Source: Candidatus Pacearchaeota archaeon (lineage in GTDB: Archaea; Nanobdellota; Nanobdellia; Pacearchaeales; GW2011-AR1). Taken from it: a DNA stretch of 44,270 nucleotides. Made by a program: the position numbers and the translations under genes. Below the pieces are notes generated by a model. That model was not told the origin of the DNA. It worked only from the letters and a program-made list of their open reading frames with translations, and did no database searches. Below are positions 38,238 to 44,270 of this stretch, piece by piece. The number at the start of each line of letters is the position of its first letter. Position 1 is the stretch's first letter. The DNA lies in NCBI GenBank assembly GCA_026414385.1, contig JAOAJC010000005.1:1-44270 (forward strand), written 5' to 3'.

Positions 38238-41057
38238 TTGAATATGACAATTAACTTAGATAATTTAAAAAGCGAAGAAAAAGATGTATTAGATTTTTGG
38301 GAGAGCCATAAGATTTATGAAAAAAGTGTTAAAAAGAACGCAAAATCGGCTAAAAAATTTTATTTGATGGATGGGCCGCCATATGCTAATGGACAAATCC
38401 ATATGGGCACTGCATTAAACAAAATATTAAAAGACATTGCGATGAGAATGAAAAGATTGCAGGGTTACAATGTGTTTGATAGGCCAGGGTATGATACTCA
38501 TGGAGTTCCAATTGAATTTCAAATAGAGAAAGAGATTGGTTCAAAAAGCAAAAAGGACATTGAAAAATTTGGTGTGAAAAATTTTGTAGAGAAATGTAAA
38601 AAGTTTGCAACGCAATATATTGAAGTGATGAATAATGAATTTAAAAATTTGGGGGTTTGGATGGATTGGAATAATCCTTATATTACATTATCTGATGATT
38701 ACATTGAAGCAATATGGCACGCTTTCAAAGAGGCTGAAAAAAAAGGATTGCTTTATTTAGGAAAATACCCGGTTCATGTATGCACGAGATGCGAGACGGC
38801 TGTTGCTTATAATGAAGTAGAGTACGGAAAGCAAAAAGACATTTCGATATTTGTAAAATTCCCCTTGAAAAATAAGAAAAAAACATTTTTAATAATATGG
38901 ACAACAACACCTTGGACATTGCCTGGAAATACGGGAGTAATGGTTAATCCAAATATTGTTTATGAAGAAATTGAAATTTCTAATGGAGAGAGATGGATAA
39001 TCGCAAAAGAGCTTGTTCCAAAGTTAATGTCTTTGTTTGGAATTGGATATAATGAAAAAAAAGAGTATCAGGGAAAAGAAATGGAAGGTTGGGAATATGA
39101 AAATCCTCTTGCGAAAAATTTGAATGTAAAAGTAAAAAATGGTTATAAAGTCGTTTTATCGGCAAGATATGTAAACATAGAGGAAGGAACAGGGCTTGTT
39201 CATAGCGCTCCTGGACACGGAAAAGAAGACTATGAAGTTGGAAAAGAATATAATTTAGACATTTTATCGCCGGTTTCTATTGATGGATTATTGACAGAAG
39301 AGGCTGGAAAATATGCCGGAAAGAAAGCAAGAGAAGTTGACAAGGAAATTATAGAAGATCTTGAAAAAGATGGGTTTTTAGTTCATAAAATGGAATATGA
39401 ACATGATTATCCTTTATGTTGGAGAGACAAATCTCCTTTGTTAATGATTTCTCAACCACAATGGTTTTTGAAAATATCAGAAATTCAAAAGAAATTAATT
39501 GAAGAGAATGAAAAAACCGTGTGGGTTCCAGAGTGGATGAAGTCGCGAATGAGAGCGTGGCTTGAAGGGATTGGTGATTGGCCAATTTCAAGACAGAGAT
39601 ATTGGGGAACTCCTTTACCTATATGGTATGATGAAAAAACGGGTGAAAAAATTATTATTGGAAGTTTAAGCGAGTTAAAAAGATTAAGTAAAAGAAACAA
39701 AATAGGACTGCATAAACCAGAAATAGATGAGATAACAATAAAATCAAAAAAAACTGGAAAAACATTAAAGAGAGTGCCAGAAGTTCTGGATGTTTGGTTT
39801 GATTCTGGCGTTTCAAGTTGGGCTGCATTGGGTTTTCCAAAGGATAAGAAAAAGTTCAAAGAATTTTGGCCGGCTGATTTGAACATAGAAGGAAGGGATC
39901 AATTCAGAGGTTGGTGGAATTCGCAAATGATTCTTTCCGAGATTAGTTTTGGAGAAAAACCATTCAAAATAGTCGGAGTTCACGGATTTGTTTTAGGAAT
40001 GGGTAAGAAAAAAATGTCAAAATCGCTTGGAAATGTTGTTACCCCATCAGAAGTTATAGAAAAATACGGGAGAGATTTTTTAAGATATTATTTTGCAAAA
40101 GCGTGGAAAGGAGAGGATTTTTCGTATGATGAAGACGAGATGAAAGAGATTAGACAAGTTTTTAGCGTATTTTTGAACATCAATTCTTTCGTTAGTCAAT
40201 TAAATGGAAAAGAAAAACAAAAGATGGAGATTGAAGACAAATGGATTTTGTCAAAGTTTAATAGATTAATAAAAGAAATGAGAGAGAGTTACAATTCCTA
40301 CAGGTTTTATGAAGCAATAGCAAAATTTGAGAATTTTGTTGTTAATGATTTGTCAAGAACTTACATACAAATGATAAGAGAGAGAAGCGAAGAAGCATAT
40401 GATGTGCTTTTCCACATAAGAAATTCTTTAATAAAATTAATTTCTCCAGTGTGTCCGTTAATAACAGAGAGATTATGGCAAGAATTGAGAAAAAACAAAA
40501 CAGTTAAAGAAGATTCAGTTCATTTAACTGAATTTCCGAAAGTTGAGGAAAAGAAAATCAATAATGAATTAGAAAAGGAATTTAGCGTGGCATTAGAGAT
40601 TATTGAAAAAGGATTGGCGATTAGAGACAAAGAGAAAATTGGATTGAGATGGCCTCTTGCAAAAGCAGAAATATGTTCAAAAGAAAAAATTAGGGAGGAA
40701 ATTGAAGAAATTATAAAGAGACAATTGAACGTAAAAGAGATTAAATTTGAAATGGGAAAAGAAATTTCAGTAGCTTTTGATACAAAAATGACTTGGGAAT
40801 TGGAAGCCGAAGGATATTCAAGAGAATTTGCCAGAAAAGTTCAAGCAGAAAGAAAAAATGCCGGATTAAAAAAAGGAGAAATGATAAAATTATTTGTTTC
40901 TTGCGATGACGAATTGAAAGAAATGTTAGAAAAAAATCTTAAATTCTTGAAGGAAAGAACAAATTCTTCAGAAATTAATTTTATCGACGATAAAAAAGCA
41001 AAAAACAAAATAGATTTTTGCATTAAAAATAAAAAAATAACGATTTCTTTTTCGTAA
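38238..41057 (+). CDS. ileS: Isoleucyl-tRNA synthetase
   Basis: DGPPYANGQIHMGTALNKILKD, PGYDTHGVPIE, DVWFDSGVSSWAALG, GRDQFRGWWNSQ, KKMSKSLGNVV. Confidence 0.96.
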   Translation: MNMTINLDNLKSEEKDVLDFWESHKIYEKSVKKNAKSAKKFYLMDGPPYANGQIHMGTALNKILKDIAMRMKRLQGYNVFDRPGYDTHGVPIEFQIEKEIGSKSKKDIEKFGVKNFVEKCKKFATQYIEVMNNEFKNLGVWMDWNNPYITLSDDYIEAIWHAFKEAEKKGLLYLGKYPVHVCTRCETAVAYNEVEYGKQKDISIFVKFPLKNKKKTFLIIWTTTPWTLPGNTGVMVNPNIVYEEIEISNGERWIIAKELVPKLMSLFGIGYNEKKEYQGKEMEGWEYENPLAKNLNVKVKNGYKVVLSARYVNIEEGTGLVHSAPGHGKEDYEVGKEYNLDILSPVSIDGLLTEEAGKYAGKKAREVDKEIIEDLEKDGFLVHKMEYEHDYPLCWRDKSPLLMISQPQWFLKISEIQKKLIEENEKTVWVPEWMKSRMRAWLEGIGDWPISRQRYWGTPLPIWYDEKTGEKIIIGSLSELKRLSKRNKIGLHKPEIDEITIKSKKTGKTLKRVPEVLDVWFDSGVSSWAALGFPKDKKKFKEFWPADLNIEGRDQFRGWWNSQMILSEISFGEKPFKIVGVHGFVLGMGKKKMSKSLGNVVTPSEVIEKYGRDFLRYYFAKAWKGEDFSYDEDEMKEIRQVFSVFLNINSFVSQLNGKEKQKMEIEDKWILSKFNRLIKEMRESYNSYRFYEAIAKFENFVVNDLSRTYIQMIRERSEEAYDVLFHIRNSLIKLISPVCPLITERLWQELRKNKTVKEDSVHLTEFPKVEEKKINNELEKEFSVALEIIEKGLAIRDKEKIGLRWPLAKAEICSKEKIREEIEEIIKRQLNVKEIKFEMGKEISVAFDTKMTWELEAEGYSREFARKVQAERKNAGLKKGEMIKLFVSCDDELKEMLEKNLKFLKERTNSSEINFIDDKKAKNKIDFCIKNKKITISFS

Positions 41058-41139
41058 AATTTGTTTAATTTGAAATTAATAAGATTTAAATACTACAAGA
41101 GAGTTAAGAAATTAAGGGGTGTAAAGAAAATAAAATCAT

Positions 41140-41967
41140 ATGATAATAAAAGAAGAATTTTTGAGCAGGTTAAGAAAAATTTTTGATTTAAATCTTTATG
41201 AGGCAAAGGTTTGGACTGCTCTTTTATCAAGAGGGGTTTCAACAGCAGGAGAGTTAAGTAACATTTCTGATGTGCCAAGAAGCAGAACTTATGACATTTT
41301 AGAATCACTTGAGAAAAAAGGATTTATAATCATGAAAATTGGGAAGCCGATAAAGTTTGTTGCATTAAAACCGGAAGAGGTTGTTGAGAGAGTTAAGAAG
41401 AATTTGATAATAATTGCACAAGAAAAGAGCAAGAGATTGGAACAATTAAAAGATGATGAGGTTCTTGATGAGCTTACCTCTCTTTATAATAATGGTGTGA
41501 AGTTTGTGGAACCTTCTGATTTGTCTGGAAGCATAAGGGGGAGACAAAATATGTACAATCATTTAGATATGATGATAAGGAATGCTGAAAAAAGTGTAAC
41601 GATTATAACAACTGCTGATGGATTAAATAGAAAAATGGAAGCATTAATGCCAGCGTTTGAAAAAGCGAAAAAAAGAGGAGTTATGATTAGGATTGCTGCG
41701 CCAATTGTTCCCGAAAACATAAAAGTTGCCAAAGATTTATCAAGGGTTGCAGAAATAAGGGATACGTCAAACGCGAAATTGCACGGAAGATTTGCAATTA
41801 TTGATTCTGAAAATCTAATGTTTATGCTATTAAATGACAAAGAAGTTCATCCAAATTATGATGTTGCTGTATGGTTATCAACAAGTTATTTTGCAAAGGC
41901 AATGGAAAAAATGTTTGAAACAGCTTGGAATGAATTTACTCCATTAAATAAATTGAAAATTAAGTAA
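41140..41967 (+). CDS. TrmB-family transcriptional regulator
   Basis: N-terminal wHTH (LNLYEAKVWTALLSRGVSTAGELSNISDVPRSRTYDILESLEKKGFI); C-terminal phospholipase-D-like sensor (KLHGRFAIID). Confidence 0.88.
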   Translation: MIIKEEFLSRLRKIFDLNLYEAKVWTALLSRGVSTAGELSNISDVPRSRTYDILESLEKKGFIIMKIGKPIKFVALKPEEVVERVKKNLIIIAQEKSKRLEQLKDDEVLDELTSLYNNGVKFVEPSDLSGSIRGRQNMYNHLDMMIRNAEKSVTIITTADGLNRKMEALMPAFEKAKKRGVMIRIAAPIVPENIKVAKDLSRVAEIRDTSNAKLHGRFAIIDSENLMFMLLNDKEVHPNYDVAVWLSTSYFAKAMEKMFETAWNEFTPLNKLKIK

Positions 41968-42355
41968 ATTTCTTTTATTAAATAAGAATGGTTTTGTTAT
42001 ATATCAATAAAAATTAAAAACTATTTGCATTTATTAATTAAGTTAAAAAAGAAGTTAAATCTTTTCCTGAGAGATGGCAGATAGCATAAAAAGTGGGACA
42101 GGAGATGGCGAGTGGGAAAAATCTGCCGCCTTACAAAACAAGTGAATAAGAAAAGAGCCTGGAAGGTGTTGTAGAGATAGAAGATGGAATAATGGAAATG
42201 CAAACTTTTGTGGGAAGTGTGGAATATGGATAGGTGAAATGATAAGTTGGGAAAAATACAAGAATCAGGAAGCTATCTTGAAGAGATATTGAAAAAAGAA
42301 GCGAGTGAATATTAACTATCATAAAAATTAAAAGCCCAGGTAATAAGATATAATC

Positions 42356-43117
42356 ATGGTATTTATTGACGTGCATTGCCATTTAGATTTTTACAAGAGC
42401 GATAAAAGAATTTTTGAGAGAATTGAGAGGGCAAAAAAAGCAAATGTTGGGATTATCATAAACAACGGAGTTAATGGGAATGCCAATCAAAAAATACTTG
42501 AGATGGTTGAAAAATATCCAGAAATAAAAGCTGCCCTTGGATTTTATCCAGTTGATGCTCTAAAATTAACGGAAGACGAGCTTGATAGAGAATTAAGGTT
42601 GATAAGAGACAATTTACACAAAATCGTTGCTTTGGGGGAAGTTGGATTGGATTTAAAGGAGAATCCCAATTTAAAAACCCAAAAAAGAATTTTTCAGATA
42701 TTTATAGATATGGCAAAACAAAATGATAAGCCATTAATTGTGCATTCGAGAAGAGCGGAAGCAGAAACAATAAGGTTGTTGGAAGAAAATGATATGAAAA
42801 AAGTGATTATGCATTGTTTTTTTGGGAATATGAATCTTGTAAAAAGAATAATAGATAATGGTTGGTGTTTTAGCATTCCTACAATCATTAAATTTAGTGA
42901 ACATTTTCAAAATCTTGTTAAAATTGTTCCAATTTCCCAATTATTCTGTGAGACAGATTCACCTTATTTGCATCCCGACAAAAAGAGAGATAACGAGCCT
43001 GCTAATGTTGTTGAAGCATATAATATGATAGCAAAAATAAAAGGGATAAGCTTAGGAGAGTGCGAGAAGAAAATAGAAGAGAATTATAAGAGATTATTTG
43101 AAAGCAATAATCAGTAA
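42356..43117 (+). CDS. TatD-family metal-dependent hydrolase
   Basis: FIDVHCHLDF, ALGEVGLDL, PLIVHSRRAEAETI, MHCFFGN, CETDSPYL. Confidence 0.92.
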   Translation: MVFIDVHCHLDFYKSDKRIFERIERAKKANVGIIINNGVNGNANQKILEMVEKYPEIKAALGFYPVDALKLTEDELDRELRLIRDNLHKIVALGEVGLDLKENPNLKTQKRIFQIFIDMAKQNDKPLIVHSRRAEAETIRLLEENDMKKVIMHCFFGNMNLVKRIIDNGWCFSIPTIIKFSEHFQNLVKIVPISQLFCETDSPYLHPDKKRDNEPANVVEAYNMIAKIKGISLGECEKKIEENYKRLFESNNQ

Positions 43118-43144
43118 TTTTTAATAGTTAAAGCTTAAATAATT

Positions 43145-43489
43145 ATGAGATTTGTAAAATATATGAAAAAAAGAAGGTGGATTATAGCATTAATAGTTCT
43201 TGTTATGTTTATTACAATAATAGTAGGATATAGAGTTGGGGTTAAGAATGGGTTTGATGAAAAGATAGCAGATAATAAGACAACCAATGAAAAAAGCTAT
43301 TGTAAGATAGATAGTGATTGCGTGCCAGATTTGTGCTGTCATGCGAAGGGGTGTGTAAATAAGGAAAATGCTCCTAATTGTAGAGAAATTATGTGCACAA
43401 TGGAGTGCAGGGAGGGAACATTAGATTGTGGATATGGGAAATGCGAGTGCATAAATAATAAGTGTGTGGCTGTTTTTAAAAATGAATAA
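43145..43489 (+). CDS. Membrane-anchored cysteine-rich extracytoplasmic protein
   Basis: N-terminal TM; YCKIDSDCVPDLCCHAKGCVNKENAPNCREIMCTMECREGTLDCGYGKCECINNKC. Confidence 0.65.
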   Translation: MRFVKYMKKRRWIIALIVLVMFITIIVGYRVGVKNGFDEKIADNKTTNEKSYCKIDSDCVPDLCCHAKGCVNKENAPNCREIMCTMECREGTLDCGYGKCECINNKCVAVFKNE

Positions 43490-44245
43490 AAAATTTGTTT
43501 TTGTAGCGATATTGGTTTTTGTTTTAATTGGTTCTATTGGGATTATTATGGCAAGAGAAAATGAAAATATTAAAATGAAGGTTGAGAAAGCAGTTGTTGA
43601 TGAAATTAGCGAAAAAGGAAAGGCGAGAGTTATTGTCGTAATGAAAGATTATGTAAAGATAAATAAAAAAAATAAAGAGACAAGGGAGAGAGCGATTAAT
43701 GAAATAGGAAACGAGAAAATAAAGCATAAATTTGATAGCTTGAATGCGTTTTCTGCTTTTTTGAATGAGGAGGATATTGAGAAGTTTGCTAATAATGAAA
43801 ATGTGGAAAAGATTTATTTTGATAGGCCTGTTAAAGTGTTTTTGCAGGATTCTGTACCTTTGATTAATGCTTCTCTTGCGTGGAGATTGAGAGAAAAGGG
43901 ATTAAACCTAACTGGAAAAGAACAAACAGTATGCATTATCGATACTGGTGTTAATTATAGCCATATTAATCTTGGGAGGTGTTTTGGAAATACATGTAAA
44001 ATTATTAATGGTTATGACTTTGTGAATAATGACAACGATCCAAAAGATGATCATGGACATGGAACTCATGTAACGGGAATTGTTGCTGCCAATGGTTCTT
44101 TAAACGGGGTTGCGCCAGAAGCAAAAATTGTTGCGATAAAAGCGCTTGATTCTAGCGGAAACGGGTATATTTCAGATGTTATAAAAGGAATTGAGTGGTG
44201 CACTAATAATGCTTCTTTGTTTAACATTTCTGTAATAAGTATGAG
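43482..44245 (+). CDS. Subtilisin-like serine protease (S8), 3'-truncated by contig end/adapter
   Basis: Signal peptide, propeptide, CIIDTGVNYSHINL, DDHGHGTHVTGIVAANG, ending VISMS; not in ORF track because no stop remains. Confidence 0.85.
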
Positions 44246-44270
44246 CTGTCTCTTATACACATCTCCGAGC
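44246..44270. other. Illumina Nextera/Tn5 adapter sequence (artefact)
   Basis: CTGTCTCTTATACACATCT (Tn5 mosaic end) followed by CCGAGC, identical to the Nextera read-through adapter. Confidence 0.98.

Noticed and set aside
38340-38430. Non-canonical HMGT instead of HIGH in ileS
   Set aside because: Archaeal IleRS commonly have HLGT-type sequence at this position; not unusual.
44066-44260. 64-aa minus-strand ORF beginning MYKRQ
   Set aside because: Its start lies inside the Nextera adapter; artefact antisense to the protease.
1-44270. CRISPR array or rRNA genes
   Set aside because: No regularly spaced direct repeats and no rRNA-like conserved stretches recognised.

Overview
AT-rich archaeal contig, probably a DPANN lineage such as Pacearchaeota or Woesearchaeota (inferred from gene repertoire, not tested). 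It carries, in order: a type III restriction-modification pair cut by the left edge; rpoH-rpoB-rpoA-nusA; an inserted block of surface/secreted protein genes; rpsL-rpsG-fusA; and tuf. After these come dnaG, an endonuclease IV-like gene, a putative S-layer gene, smc, rnhB, two tRNAs, class II RNR, TYW1/Taw1, ileS, a TrmB regulator, tatD and a truncated subtilisin-like protease. Main observations: (1) a probably leaderless 20-codon ORF whose last nine codons include seven Ile codons lies just upstream of the ileS transcription unit, with overlapping alternative hairpins, so it is a candidate translation-sensing attenuator; (2) the SMC protein has a CPLC zinc-hook-like centre where an SMC hinge is expected; (3) rpoA is continuous across the usual A'/A'' split but broken by a frame change just before the conserved SGARGS-like segment; (4) the str-type operon is interrupted by about 5 kb of surface-protein genes; (5) several very short leaderless ORFs precede genes, one of which encodes the Shine-Dalgarno of the next gene; (6) the last 25 nt are Nextera/Tn5 adapter, an artefact that truncates the final gene. 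All calls come from reading the sequence and supplied ORFs; no searches were run.
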